The notes under the pieces are model-generated. The model made no database searches. It was not told where the DNA came from and saw only the letters and a program-made list of their open reading frames with translations. Below are positions 43,520 to 52,872 of a stretch of DNA of 64,000 bases, piece by piece (the stretch's first letter is position 1; every line of letters starts with the position of its first letter). Origin of the DNA: Marifrigoribacter sp047730175 (GTDB lineage Bacteria > Bacteroidota > Bacteroidia > Flavobacteriales > Flavobacteriaceae); NCBI RefSeq assembly GCF_047730175.1, contig NZ_CP159833.1:1364001-1428000 (forward strand). The letters run 5' to 3'. A program made the translations under genes and the position numbers.

Positions 43520-44422
43520 CTATTCTTTTATTACTTTTTTAGTAAGTGTTTTACCCTCAGAAATGAACTTCAAAAAATAAATTCCGGCACCTAATTCAGA
43601 AAAATCAATACTCGTAGTATCACTTCGGAGAGTTACGTTTTTTAAGAGAACCCCTTGTAAATTATAAATTTGAATCGTTTCAATTTTAAAATTATCAATA
43701 GTATAATTCAATATACTTTTTACAGGGTTTGGATAAATTAAAATGGTTTCTACCTCAAAATCATTGATTGAAAAATTACAATCATCACTATAAAAAGCAT
43801 CATCGTCAATTTGCCATTGGGTTTGACTAGTAGCAAAATCAATATCATCGACTTCAATACACTCAAGAAAAGGGTTTTCGTAGGCAATAAAATTTTCAAG
43901 GATTAGATTAGTCCCGTTAGAGATATTTAAATCAGTTAAAGTGTTGGTATAACACCTCAATGATTCTAGTTGGGTATTTTGGGAGACATCAAGGCTTGAA
44001 AGACTGTTATTATAGATCCACAATATTTTTAAATTTACATTTTGAGACACATCTATACTGATTAATGGATTCGTTGAAAGATGCAACCATTCTAATTGAA
44101 TATTTTGAGATAAATCCACAGTTTCAACAAAATTACCTCTGCTTTTCAGCACTTCTAGATTGCTAAAGCTTTGTATGCCTTCTAAAGAAACGATTTCATA
44201 ATAAGAAACAATAAGACTTATGATAGCCTCTGCTTCGCTAACTTGAATTTCGCCATCACCATTGGTGTCAGCAAAACTATCACCTAATCCATTTCCTGAA
44301 GAATCAACAACAGGAAAATTTACCAAAGCATTTTTAAAATTTGCATCAGGAATGGTTACAATTTGAGCAGCTAAATTGTAGCTGCAAAGTAAAACTAGGA
44401 TGATAAAAATGTTCTTTTTCAT
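43520..44422 (-). CDS. T9SS-secreted leucine-rich-repeat protein (short)
   Basis: A 300-residue secreted protein. It has a signal peptide (about 1-18), an N-terminal region with an EF-hand-like loop (DTNGDGEIQVSEAE), four or five LRRs of about 21 residues of the form L..LDVSQN..LE.L, a short acidic linker, and a T9SS sorting domain (ILIYPNPVKSILNYTI to GKTLTKKVIKE). It is a smaller relative of the LRR protein at 51264-52838. The role is probably surface binding. It is convergent with truB (2-bp gap). Confidence 0.87.
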   Translation of the reverse strand: MKKNIFIILVLLCSYNLAAQIVTIPDANFKNALVNFPVVDSSGNGLGDSFADTNGDGEIQVSEAEAIISLIVSYYEIVSLEGIQSFSNLEVLKSRGNFVETVDLSQNIQLEWLHLSTNPLISIDVSQNVNLKILWIYNNSLSSLDVSQNTQLESLRCYTNTLTDLNISNGTNLILENFIAYENPFLECIEVDDIDFATSQTQWQIDDDAFYSDDCNFSINDFEVETILIYPNPVKSILNYTIDNFKIETIQIYNLQGVLLKNVTLRSDTTSIDFSELGAGIYFLKFISEGKTLTKKVIKE

Positions 44423-44510
44423 TGACTTAAAGATACAAATCTAACTATCTTTTTATTATTTTTTTCTGAAGGATATTTAAGTCTTTCTATAAAAATAGTA
44501 CATTGGGGCT

Positions 44511-45197
44511 ATGAACTTCAATTATTCATATAAAGCATTAGTCATTTCAGCCCTTTTGGTTGGTAATTTAGTATTGCTGTTATATGGTATTAAACTTGGC
44601 AAGGAAAAGGCTCCTGTTATTGAAGAATATGAAATAGAAATCTCTGCTGAGGTCCTAGATATATTAGAAGAGGAATTATTGGAATCTTCATTAGAAAAGG
44701 TGGAAGTGACTACACATACTGCTTTTAATGAAGATGAAAAGTATATTTCTGAATTAGAAAATGAACGATCAACCCCTGCTGAAAGTATCGATGATAAATT
44801 GTTAGCAATGGAAGAGGCCATTGAAAAATCGAAAGAAAAACCAGTAATTGAAGCGGAAATAATTTCAGAAAAACCGGAAAAAGAAATAAAAGAGGAAGCC
44901 ATAAAAACTACAGAAGATAGAAATAGCACCAATAGCTTTCTATTGGTTGGACGAAAGGCTATTGTGTTTCCAAATCCAATTTACATTTGCGATGGTTTTG
45001 GAAAAGTAGTGTTGAATATTGAGGTTAATGCTAAAGGAAAAGTGGTTAAAGCTTCTTTTAATAAAAAAACCTCAACCACTTTTAATCAATGTTTAATTGA
45101 AAGTGCAATAGAATACGCTAAACGTGCTCGTTTTACAAGCGATTTAAGTAAAGCAAAACAATTGGGAACGATTAGGTATATTTTTCCAGGACAGTAA
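44511..45197 (+). CDS. TonB-family energy-transducer-like protein
   Basis: A 228-residue protein with a short cytoplasmic N-terminus, one TM helix (ALVISALLVGNLVLLLYGI) and a Glu/Lys-rich periplasmic linker (about 35-145, where TonB usually has Pro/Lys). A C-terminal domain with FPNPIYICDGFGKVVLNIEVNAKGKVVKASF-type sequence, followed by CLIESAIEYAKRARF, resembles the TonB C-terminal fold. It could couple a receptor to the proton-motive force. No exbB/exbD is nearby and the acidic linker is unusual. Confidence 0.78.
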   Translation: MNFNYSYKALVISALLVGNLVLLLYGIKLGKEKAPVIEEYEIEISAEVLDILEEELLESSLEKVEVTTHTAFNEDEKYISELENERSTPAESIDDKLLAMEEAIEKSKEKPVIEAEIISEKPEKEIKEEAIKTTEDRNSTNSFLLVGRKAIVFPNPIYICDGFGKVVLNIEVNAKGKVVKASFNKKTSTTFNQCLIESAIEYAKRARFTSDLSKAKQLGTIRYIFPGQ

Positions 45198-45202
45198 TTA
45201 AT

Positions 45203-45826
45203 TTAAATAAGTTCAGCTAAGTCTTCAAAAGTGCTTAGGCCTTTGTCTTTGTTATACCAAACCTGTAAATCTTTTTTAAACTCTGGAGTTAATTTACCAT
45301 GTTCTTTTTTATAATTTACAACCATTTGAGTAGCGACTGTCGGTCTTGGACCCCAAAGACCAATGACTTCATTCTTGTTTTTATCGAATGCTATTAATTT
45401 AGGAATAGCCATAGCGCCATTCGTTAAAAAGGCGTCCATTAATTCTGGATTTTCATCTCGGGAAATCATCTTTAAATCGATCCCTGTATTAAGCTCAGCA
45501 AGCTTATTGATTATTGGAAGGTTTTGTGCAGCATCACCACACCAACTTTCTGTAATGACTAACCAAGTAACCTCACCTGTATACTCTCTATATATTTTTT
45601 CTAATGATTCTGAAACCTTTGTGGTTTTATCTAATCGTTTCATTCGAGAATGATTCAATAAGGTATAATTACTAAGTTCTTCAGATTGATTAGGTCCAGT
45701 ACTAGTTCCTTTTTCAACATGTTGCGCAACTAACTCTCTATATTCTTGGTAATTTATTCCTTTTGAAATGTTTTCTTTAACTAAAGAAGTAACATCATTT
45801 TGTAATGTGTCTGTATTATTTTCCAT
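45203..45826 (-). CDS. Thioredoxin-like protein lacking the second active-site cysteine
   Basis: A 207-residue cytoplasmic protein with a thioredoxin fold in the C-terminal two thirds (VTWLVITESWCGDAAQNLPI, DLKMISRDENPELMDAFLT, AIPKLIAFDKNKNEVIGLWGPRP). The active site reads WCGDA, so it has one Cys instead of CxxC. It cannot run the usual dithiol cycle alone and may act through a mixed disulfide or another role. This variant is seen in a known thioredoxin-family group of Bacteroidota. Confidence 0.85.
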   Translation of the reverse strand: MENNTDTLQNDVTSLVKENISKGINYQEYRELVAQHVEKGTSTGPNQSEELSNYTLLNHSRMKRLDKTTKVSESLEKIYREYTGEVTWLVITESWCGDAAQNLPIINKLAELNTGIDLKMISRDENPELMDAFLTNGAMAIPKLIAFDKNKNEVIGLWGPRPTVATQMVVNYKKEHGKLTPEFKKDLQVWYNKDKGLSTFEDLAELI

Positions 45827-45982
45827 AGCAATTAAGACGTAGTATTTGTAAAAAACTTACTACTTTAGATTATTCTACAAATTTACAAAACATTCGTGAT
45901 TATAGATTTAATTGCAAAAAAGATGTTGGTAAGGATGTTCTTTGTGACAGATAAAAAACAATATATAAAAACACAAAAAAGA

Positions 45983-46549
45983 ATGGAAAAAAAACGATGT
46001 TCTTGGTGCGAAAAAGACCCTATATATATCGCTTATCATGATGAAGAATGGGGAGATCCAGTTTATGATGATGATACTTTATTTGAGTTTCTAATTTTAG
46101 AGACTTTTCAAGCAGGATTAAGTTGGATTACAGTATTAAAAAAACGCGAGAATTTTAGAAAGGCATTCGATCAATTCGATTATCAAAAAATAGCAAAATA
46201 CAGCCAAGAAAAAATGGAAACTCTACAACAAGATGCAGGAATTATTCGGAATAAGCTCAAAATAAAAGCAGCGGTATCTAACGCACAAGCCTTTATAGAA
46301 ATACAAAAAGAATTTGGAAGTTTTAGCAAGTACATTTGGAGATTTGTAGCGGGTAAACCAATCGTAAATACTTTTAAAAACCGTTCAGAAATGCCAGCGA
46401 ATACTCCATTAAGTGATGTAATAAGTAAAGATTTGAAAAAACGCGGATTTAAATTTGTTGGGAGCACTATTATTTACGCTTATATGCAAGCAACAGGAAT
46501 AGTGAATGATCATGCGCATGATTGTTTTAGGCATAAGGAGTTATCCTAA
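45983..46549 (+). CDS. tag: DNA-3-methyladenine glycosylase I
   Basis: Removes 3-methyladenine from alkylated DNA. The start is taken at 45983 (MEKKRCSWCEKDPIYIAYHD), the canonical Tag N-terminus; an in-frame ATG 87 bp upstream adds an unrelated tail. The zinc ligands appear as Cys near residue 6 and His near 19, plus the C-terminal VNDHAHDCFRH. ETFQAGLSWITVLKKRENFRKAF holds the catalytic pocket. The product has 188 residues. Confidence 0.94.
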   Translation: MEKKRCSWCEKDPIYIAYHDEEWGDPVYDDDTLFEFLILETFQAGLSWITVLKKRENFRKAFDQFDYQKIAKYSQEKMETLQQDAGIIRNKLKIKAAVSNAQAFIEIQKEFGSFSKYIWRFVAGKPIVNTFKNRSEMPANTPLSDVISKDLKKRGFKFVGSTIIYAYMQATGIVNDHAHDCFRHKELS

Positions 46550-46612
46550 GTTTTAAAGGAAATATTTTCGAATAATTCTCACTAAAAAACAATGATACCT
46601 ATTGAGAACATG

Positions 46613-46620
46613 TATTTTTG
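46613..46620 (+). promoter_or_regulatory. -7 element (TATTTTTG) before the ketoacyl synthase gene
   Basis: TATTTTTG fits TAnnTTTG and lies 18 bp before the TTG start codon at 46639. No good -33 box is visible. Confidence 0.45.
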
Positions 46621-46638
46621 TTGTAAACAATATTTGCC

Positions 46639-47790
46639 TTGAAAACCCCTATTTCCATAACTCAATTTAGTTCAGTTTCTGCATTAGGAACTGATGCGAA
46701 TACCATATGGAATAATTATAAAAATGAAAACACATTTTTTCAGAAGAAAATTTTTTCAGAAAAAGAACAATGGGTTAGTGTTATTTCTTCAGCAATAGAA
46801 GATCAATTAGCTGAATTAAAAAAAGAGAATCCTAAGTATAAATATTTAGACCGAACCGTTTTATTTGCAATCTTAGCGTCTAGAAACCTTTTGAAAAATT
46901 CAAATATATCTTCTGAATCCATGGGGATTAATTTAGGATCTTCTCGAGGAGCAACACAATTATTTGAAGCGCACCATCAAGATTTTCTTGAAACAGGAAA
47001 AGTAAAAACGCGAACATCACCTACAACTACCCTAGGGAATATAGCTTCGTGGGTTGCTCAAGATTTACAATCACAAGGTCCCGTTTTATCACACTCTATA
47101 ACTTGTGCAACAGCATTACAGTCAGTGATTAATGGCGTTGCGTGGTTGAAATCTGGAATGGCAGATGCATTTTTAGTGGGAGGAAGTGAAGCGCCACTTA
47201 CACCTTTTACCATTGCACAAATGGAGGCATTAAAATTATACTCAAATAAAGAAGGCGACATGCCTTGTGAGAGTATGAATTTTAATAAAAAGAGTAATAC
47301 TTTAGTGTTAGGTGAAGCTGCTTCAGTTTGTTTATTAGAACGAGGTGTTTCAGAAAATACAATAGCGATTATTTCGGGGGTAGGATATGCTACAGAACCC
47401 TTATCTCATTCAATATCTATCACAACCGATGCTTTGTGCTTTCAACGTTCCATGAAGATGGCTTTGCAGCATGCAAACCTAGAAACAGTGGATGTATTGG
47501 TAATGCATGCGCCAGGAACTGTAAAGGGAGATGTAGCTGAAAAAAAAGCAATTGACAAAGTTTTTGTAACAAAACCTCCATTCTTAACGACTAATAAATG
47601 GAAGATCGGACACACCTTTGGAGCTTCAGGTGCGATGAGCCTAGAAATGGCACTCTTAATGTTGCAACATCAAGAAGTAATTCACAACCCTTTTTACTTA
47701 CAAAAAAATATACCAAATAGTATAAATCATATCATGATTAATGCAGTTGGTTTTGGCGGAAATGCAGTTAGTATTATTGTTTCTAAATAA
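46639..47790 (+). CDS. Beta-ketoacyl-ACP synthase-like condensing enzyme
   Basis: A 383-residue condensing enzyme of the KAS I/II type. The nucleophile is in HSITCATALQSVINGVAW (about Cys155); the two active-site His are in VMHAPGTVKGD and KWKIGHTFGASGAMSLEMA, so Cys-His-His is intact. The C-terminus has NAVGFGGNAVSIIV. The start is TTG at 46639, as no early ATG exists. It is not with other fab genes. A role in a special acyl chain, possibly the pimelate precursor of biotin, is speculation from its closeness to bioB (2.1 kb). Confidence 0.88.
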   Translation: MKTPISITQFSSVSALGTDANTIWNNYKNENTFFQKKIFSEKEQWVSVISSAIEDQLAELKKENPKYKYLDRTVLFAILASRNLLKNSNISSESMGINLGSSRGATQLFEAHHQDFLETGKVKTRTSPTTTLGNIASWVAQDLQSQGPVLSHSITCATALQSVINGVAWLKSGMADAFLVGGSEAPLTPFTIAQMEALKLYSNKEGDMPCESMNFNKKSNTLVLGEAASVCLLERGVSENTIAIISGVGYATEPLSHSISITTDALCFQRSMKMALQHANLETVDVLVMHAPGTVKGDVAEKKAIDKVFVTKPPFLTTNKWKIGHTFGASGAMSLEMALLMLQHQEVIHNPFYLQKNIPNSINHIMINAVGFGGNAVSIIVSK

Positions 47791-47869
47791 GTAAATTAAG
47801 TAAAAAGAGTGTTGATATACTTTAATTATTTAGTAAATTACATACGTTTAATAACATAAAAAAAATACA

Positions 47870-48439
47870 ATGGGAGATTGGTTTACTGCCTTAAGTAACT
47901 TCGAAAAAGTGTATTGGGTAATTGCCTTAATAGGGTCAGCAATTTTTATTATTGTAATGATTATGACCTTGATTGGCGGTGATGTTGATGATTTAGGTGA
48001 TGTCGATATGGATGTTGAAGGAGACCTTGGAATAGATTTTCAGTTTTTGTCATTTAAAAATTTAGTTGGGTTCTTTACCATATTTGGATGGTCAGGTGTT
48101 GCCTGTATTTCCAAAGGAATGTCACAAGGAGCGACCATAGTAATTTCTTTGACTTCCGGATTGATTATGATGACACTCATGGCTACGTTATTTTATTATT
48201 TAAGCAAATTAACTAGTAGTGGAAATTTGTTATTAAAAAATGCTTTAAATGAAATTGGTGAAGTTTACATAACCTTAGGAGCAAATCGTTCTAGTATAGG
48301 TAAAATACAAATTAAAGTGCAAGGTTCATTACGTGAATTAGATGCTTTAAGTGATGAATCTGAGGATTTAAAACAAGGCACCGTAGTAAAAGTTATGGAA
48401 GTGTCGACAAATGGAATGTTAATCGTTAAAAAAATATAA
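47870..48439 (+). CDS. NfeD-like membrane protein (flotillin partner)
   Basis: A 189-residue protein with an N-terminal TM helix (about 15-37), an Asp-rich loop (GGDVDDLGDVDMDVEGDLG), two more TM helices, and a C-terminal OB-fold-type domain (NEIGEVYITLGANRSSIGKIQIKVQG). This is the arrangement of short NfeD-like proteins that partner flotillins. The flotillin gene starts 4 bp downstream. Confidence 0.85.
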   Translation: MGDWFTALSNFEKVYWVIALIGSAIFIIVMIMTLIGGDVDDLGDVDMDVEGDLGIDFQFLSFKNLVGFFTIFGWSGVACISKGMSQGATIVISLTSGLIMMTLMATLFYYLSKLTSSGNLLLKNALNEIGEVYITLGANRSSIGKIQIKVQGSLRELDALSDESEDLKQGTVVKVMEVSTNGMLIVKKI

Positions 48440-48443
48440 CTAT

Positions 48444-49844
48444 ATGAGTATTTATTTTTTACAAGTTGAATCTTTTGCGCCACTTCTAGCTGTTGGATTT
48501 GGTATTTTATTTCTCTTTATTGTTATTATATCTTTTATTAGAAGGTATAAACGCTGTCCTTCCGATCGAATTTTAGTGGTGTATGGTAAAGTAGGAGGTG
48601 GACAATCTGCAAAATGTATCCATGGTGGAGCGGCTTTTATTTGGCCTGTAATTCAAGATTATCAGTTTTTAGATTTAACACCTATTTCTATTGAAGTAAA
48701 TTTAGTAAATGCCTTGAGTAAGCAAAACATTCGTGTGAATGTTCCTTCTCGATTTACCATTGGTGTTTCAACTGAACCTGGAATCATGCAAAATGCTGCC
48801 GAACGATTATTAGGATTAGGTCAGAATGAAATTCAAGAATTAGCACAAGAAATTATTTTCGGTCAATTACGTTTGGTGGTTGCCTCAATGGATATTGAAG
48901 AAATTAATTCAGATAGAGACAAATTTTTAACCAATATTTCTCAAAGTGTTGAGTCTGAACTTAAAAAAGTAGGTCTAAAACTAATCAACGTAAACATAAC
49001 AGATATTGTTGATGAGTCTGGCTACATTGAAGCGTTAGGAAAAGAGGCTGCAGCACATGCTATAAATGCAGCACGTAAATCGGTTGCTGAAAAAAACAGA
49101 GATGGTTCTATTGGAGAAGCAAATGCCGTACAGGATGAACGTACTCAAGTTGCAGCAGCAAATGCTCAGGCAGTAGAAGGTGAAAATATCGCCAAAATTA
49201 ATGTGGCAAACTCAGATTCATTACGTCGTCAAAGAGAAGCTGAAGCAGAACGTATCGCACTAGCTTCTGAGAAAGTTCAATCTGCGAAAGCACTAGAAGA
49301 ATCTTATATTGCTGAAAGAGATGCAGAAATCACAAGAGCAGATAGAGAGCGAAGTTCTCAAATGGCTGATATTATTGTCCCTGCAGAAATCGATAAAAAG
49401 AAAGTTGAGATTGATGCGGAAGCTGAAGCTGAACAAATTAGAAGAAGAGCTAAAGGAGAGGCAGATGCAATCTTATTTAAAGCACAAGCTGAAGCACAGG
49501 GTATTTTAGAAGTATTAACAAAACAAGCAGAAGGATTAGATAAAATAGTACAGGCTGCAGGCGATAATGCTAAAGATGCGGTATTACTATTGATTGCAGA
49601 TAAACTTCCAGAATTAGTTAAACTTCAAGCAGAAGCGATTAAGAACATTAAGATCGATAAGATCACTGTTTGGGAAAATGGCTCTTCACAAGATGGCAAA
49701 ACAGCTACTTCAAATTTTATCTCAGGAATGTATAAATCGGTGCCTCCATTGCAAGAAATGTTTAATATGGCAGGAATGGAATTACCTGAATATTTAAAAG
49801 GAAAAGATATTCAAAATAGGGGAGAGATTTCAGAAGAAGAATAG
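48444..49844 (+). CDS. Flotillin-family protein (SPFH domain)
   Basis: A 466-residue membrane scaffold protein. An N-terminal hydrophobic hairpin (about 9-30) is followed by the SPFH domain (CPSDRILVVYGKVGGGQSAKC, ISIEVNLVNALSKQNIRVNVPS, AERLLGLGQNEIQELAQEI), then a long Ala/Glu-rich coiled coil (about 220-370: AEAERIALASEKVQSAKA). The C-terminal tail carries QEMFNMAGMELPEYLKG. It is thought to organise membrane microdomains and is paired with NfeD upstream. Confidence 0.93.
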   Translation: MSIYFLQVESFAPLLAVGFGILFLFIVIISFIRRYKRCPSDRILVVYGKVGGGQSAKCIHGGAAFIWPVIQDYQFLDLTPISIEVNLVNALSKQNIRVNVPSRFTIGVSTEPGIMQNAAERLLGLGQNEIQELAQEIIFGQLRLVVASMDIEEINSDRDKFLTNISQSVESELKKVGLKLINVNITDIVDESGYIEALGKEAAAHAINAARKSVAEKNRDGSIGEANAVQDERTQVAAANAQAVEGENIAKINVANSDSLRRQREAEAERIALASEKVQSAKALEESYIAERDAEITRADRERSSQMADIIVPAEIDKKKVEIDAEAEAEQIRRRAKGEADAILFKAQAEAQGILEVLTKQAEGLDKIVQAAGDNAKDAVLLLIADKLPELVKLQAEAIKNIKIDKITVWENGSSQDGKTATSNFISGMYKSVPPLQEMFNMAGMELPEYLKGKDIQNRGEISEEE

Positions 49845-49869
49845 TAAATTTGCTAAAATTATAGTTAAA

Positions 49870-49900
49870 ATAGACCTGTATGTAACTCATACAGGTCTAT
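49870..49900 (+). terminator. 13-bp perfect hairpin between the flotillin gene and bioB
   Basis: ATAGACCTGTATG and CATACAGGTCTAT pair perfectly around TAACT. It lies 26 bp after the flotillin stop and 13 bp before the bioB ATG. No T-run follows, so it may be a weak terminator or a structured bioB leader element. Confidence 0.55.
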
Positions 49901-49913
49901 ATATTAAAAGGAT

Positions 49914-51011
49914 ATGAGCACAATAAAACACAACTGGACCAAAGAGGAAATTTTAGATATTTATAATAAGCCGCTTATGGAATTATTATATGAAGCTGCT
50001 ACCGTTCATCGAGAACACCACGATCCAAATTTGGTGCAAGTTTCAACCTTACTTTCCATAAAAACAGGAGGATGTCCAGAAGATTGTGGTTATTGCCCTC
50101 AAGCAGCTCGGTATCATACCGATATTGAAGGAAATGATTTAATGAGTGTGCAGCAAGTGAAAGCGCAAGCGTTACAGGCAAAGTCTGGAGGTTCTTCGAG
50201 AGTTTGTATGGGAGCTTCATGGAGAAATGTAAAAGATGGTGAGGAGTTTGATCAAGTATTAGAAATGGTTCGCACCATTAATAAGCTCGATATGGAAGTG
50301 TGTTGTACTTTGGGTATGATTACTGAAAACCAAGCACAACGCTTAGCAGAAGCTGGCCTATATGCCTACAATCATAATTTAGATACTTCAGAAGAGTATT
50401 ATAAAAAAGTAATTTCTACAAGAGGATACGAAGACCGAATTCAAACCATTGAGAATGTACGTAAAACAAATATTACTGTATGTTCTGGAGGAATTATTGG
50501 TATGGGAGAATCTGTAGAAGATAGAGCAGGAATGTTGGTTTCATTATCGACGTTCGATCCTCATCCAGAATCAGTGCCGATTAATGCCTTGGTTCCTGTA
50601 GAGGGAACTCCTATGGAGGAACAACAAATTGTTGAAATCTGGGAAATGATTCGAATGGTAGCAACGGCAAGAATTATAATGCCAAAAACGCAAGTACGAT
50701 TAAGTGCAGGTAGAACTGAAATGAATCAAGAAGGACAGGCGATGTGTTTCTTTGCGGGTGCTAATTCTATTTTTGCTGGAAATAAATTATTGACCACTCC
50801 AAATCCAGATATAAATGAGGATATGAAAATGTTCGATGCACTAGGTTTAATTCCATCGAAACCATTTATCAATATTATGCAACCCGAGACGGTAGAAGCG
50901 AAAGATTCGCAATACAAGGATATGGGTGAAAAACCTCGTTGGACACGTCCAGATCATAAAATTGAACGTAACGAAGAAGCGAAAGCGAAGTCAAAAGCTG
51001 CGGTTAAATAA
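49914..51011 (+). CDS. bioB: Biotin synthase BioB
   Basis: A radical-SAM enzyme inserting sulfur into dethiobiotin. The SAM cluster cysteines are Cys54, Cys58 and Cys61 in TGGCPEDCGYCPQ; other blocks are VCMGASWRNVKDGEEF, HNLDTSEEYYKKVISTRGYEDR, CSGGIIGMGES and LSAGRTEMNQEGQAMCFFAGANSIFAG-type sequence. The 365 residues are normal. It is 30 kb from bioFDA, so biotin genes are split. It is followed by repeat block D. Confidence 0.97.
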   Translation: MSTIKHNWTKEEILDIYNKPLMELLYEAATVHREHHDPNLVQVSTLLSIKTGGCPEDCGYCPQAARYHTDIEGNDLMSVQQVKAQALQAKSGGSSRVCMGASWRNVKDGEEFDQVLEMVRTINKLDMEVCCTLGMITENQAQRLAEAGLYAYNHNLDTSEEYYKKVISTRGYEDRIQTIENVRKTNITVCSGGIIGMGESVEDRAGMLVSLSTFDPHPESVPINALVPVEGTPMEEQQIVEIWEMIRMVATARIIMPKTQVRLSAGRTEMNQEGQAMCFFAGANSIFAGNKLLTTPNPDINEDMKMFDALGLIPSKPFINIMQPETVEAKDSQYKDMGEKPRWTRPDHKIERNEEAKAKSKAAVK

Positions 51012-51021
51012 AAGTTATTTT

Positions 51022-51259
51022 GTCATTCTCAGCTTGACTGGGAATCTATCATAATAACAGACTGGATCCTGAATCAATCCCCAATCATTTGAGGACGGGC
51101 AGGATGACAAAAGAGTTGTCTTTCAGAGGGAAGAATGACCGAAGAATCTTTTTTATAATTAAGCAGAGATTCCTCATTAGCATTCGGAATGACAAAAAAA
51201 TTTAAGAAGCATTTGTCTTCCTGAACCAACCTTGTCATCCTGAACTTGGTTCAGGATCT
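51022..51259. repeat. Interspersed-repeat block D (at least six units)
   Basis: Units are GTCATTCTCAGCTTG...GGAATCT (51022-51047), an interrupted GATCCTGAATCAA...AGGATGAC (51065-51108), GTCTTTCAGAGGGAAG...AATCT (51118-51149), AGATTCCTCATTAG...GAATGAC (51167-51193), a truncated GTCTTCCTGAAC (51215-51226) and GTCATCCTGAAC...AGGATCT (51234-51259). The last is identical to the unit at 24889-24914. The block separates the convergent bioB and LRR genes. Confidence 0.87.
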
Positions 51260-51263
51260 CATC

Positions 51264-52838
51264 TTACTCTTTCACCACTTTTTTAGTAATATCACCTAGC
51301 TCTGTTTCAATCTTTACAAACAAAAGGCCACTAGTAAGTTGTGATACATCAATGCTATTAAATTGCTCATCTTTTTGAAGCACCAATCTACCTAAGACAT
51401 CATAAATTTTGATAGATTCTATTTGGGTAGATGAAGTATTATCTACAATTAAGGTTGTTGAGACAGGATTTGGGAGTAGGGTAATAGACTCATGAGAAAA
51501 TTCATTTACACCTAAAGTACAATCTTCACTAAATGAAGTCCAATCATCAACAATCCAATCTGGATAAGGTGCTAAATCAGGTTCATCTACGTCTATACAA
51601 AATAACTCTACATTATCCTGAGTTGCTAAGCCTGTAATATTAGCATTATTCCCGTTTTTAAGATTTAAAGAAGTTAAAGCATTATTAAACAGAAAAACAC
51701 TTTCTAATTGAGGATTGTTGCTTAAATCTAATGTTGTTAATTGACTATCCCAAGCCGATATTAGTTCTAGATTCACCAAACTAGATACATCTATATTTGT
51801 TATCATACTATTTTTAAAATCCAATGATTCTAATAATATATTATTTAACAAATCAATTTCTGGAATTAAACTGTCATTAAAGGATAAACCTTTTAAATTA
51901 ACATTATTACTTGTATTTAATGAAGTTATTAATGTATTGCTACAAGAAAATCTTTCTAAAGCAATATTATTAGAAATGTCAATATTTTCAATGTTATTTG
52001 AGCTAATTGATACTGTTTTTAATTGTAAATTTTGTGATATATCAATATTATTTAGATTATTACTTTGAACACTTAATATTTCTAAATTAATATTTTGAGA
52101 CACATCAATCTCTGAGAGGTTCATATCATATGCCTGTAGCCAAGTTAAATTAATATTGTTTGTAATATTTAACAATGATATAGGATTGCCATTACACCAC
52201 AACCATTCTAATTTTACATTTTCTGAGGTATCTAAACTAGTTATTTGATGATTATTACAACGTAAATCTTTAAGTTCTTTAAAATATTTAATACCTACTA
52301 AGCTATAAATATCTTCTGGAATATTATTCAAGAAAAGATTTGTCATATTTTCTATTCTATGAGTAAACACCAAATCGTTATTTGCAACATTATCACCAAA
52401 ACCAAAATCTTCTAAATAATCTTCAAAGACATTATCTGGTATATAGGTAGTTGCTGTATTATCATAGGGATAATCAAAAGTAATGGATCCTGTATCATCA
52501 AAATTTGTATAAGAACAAGGGGGTAAATTATCGCCATCACCATATAATTCTACAATAATAGTGTAAGTATTATATCCAATAGGTAAACTTAAATCATGTG
52601 TTTGTTGGTCAAAAGTTTCTTGGGTAGCAGAAGAATTTAAATAACACATTGCAACCGTAATAGTATTGTCTATAGTACTTATAGTAAAATTACTATAGGT
52701 AGATAATGTATTGTCATGCACCAACGTATATAAAGCAACTTCATTTTCTCCATTGGGTTCTATATAAAAGTTCATAATTTCTTGGCTATAGCTATAGCTT
52801 GAAATGAATAAGAAGAATAATAAAGTGAATTTTTTCAT
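51264..52838 (-). CDS. T9SS-secreted leucine-rich-repeat protein (long)
   Basis: A 524-residue secreted protein. It has a signal peptide (about 1-18), an N-terminal beta-rich domain (about 20-135), about 12 LRRs of roughly 21 residues of the form L..IDVSQN..LE.L (about 150-420), and a T9SS sorting domain (SITLLPNPVSTTLIV to ITKKVVKE). The tail is nearly the same as that of the FG-GAP protein at 25357-26733, including long identical stretches such as IESIKIYDVLGRLVLQ. It probably displays a binding surface outside the cell. Confidence 0.88.
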   Translation of the reverse strand: MKKFTLLFFLFISSYSYSQEIMNFYIEPNGENEVALYTLVHDNTLSTYSNFTISTIDNTITVAMCYLNSSATQETFDQQTHDLSLPIGYNTYTIIVELYGDGDNLPPCSYTNFDDTGSITFDYPYDNTATTYIPDNVFEDYLEDFGFGDNVANNDLVFTHRIENMTNLFLNNIPEDIYSLVGIKYFKELKDLRCNNHQITSLDTSENVKLEWLWCNGNPISLLNITNNINLTWLQAYDMNLSEIDVSQNINLEILSVQSNNLNNIDISQNLQLKTVSISSNNIENIDISNNIALERFSCSNTLITSLNTSNNVNLKGLSFNDSLIPEIDLLNNILLESLDFKNSMITNIDVSSLVNLELISAWDSQLTTLDLSNNPQLESVFLFNNALTSLNLKNGNNANITGLATQDNVELFCIDVDEPDLAPYPDWIVDDWTSFSEDCTLGVNEFSHESITLLPNPVSTTLIVDNTSSTQIESIKIYDVLGRLVLQKDEQFNSIDVSQLTSGLLFVKIETELGDITKKVVKE

Positions 52839-52872
52839 AAAACAAATGGGGGAGTTTTATAAAGATACAAAT

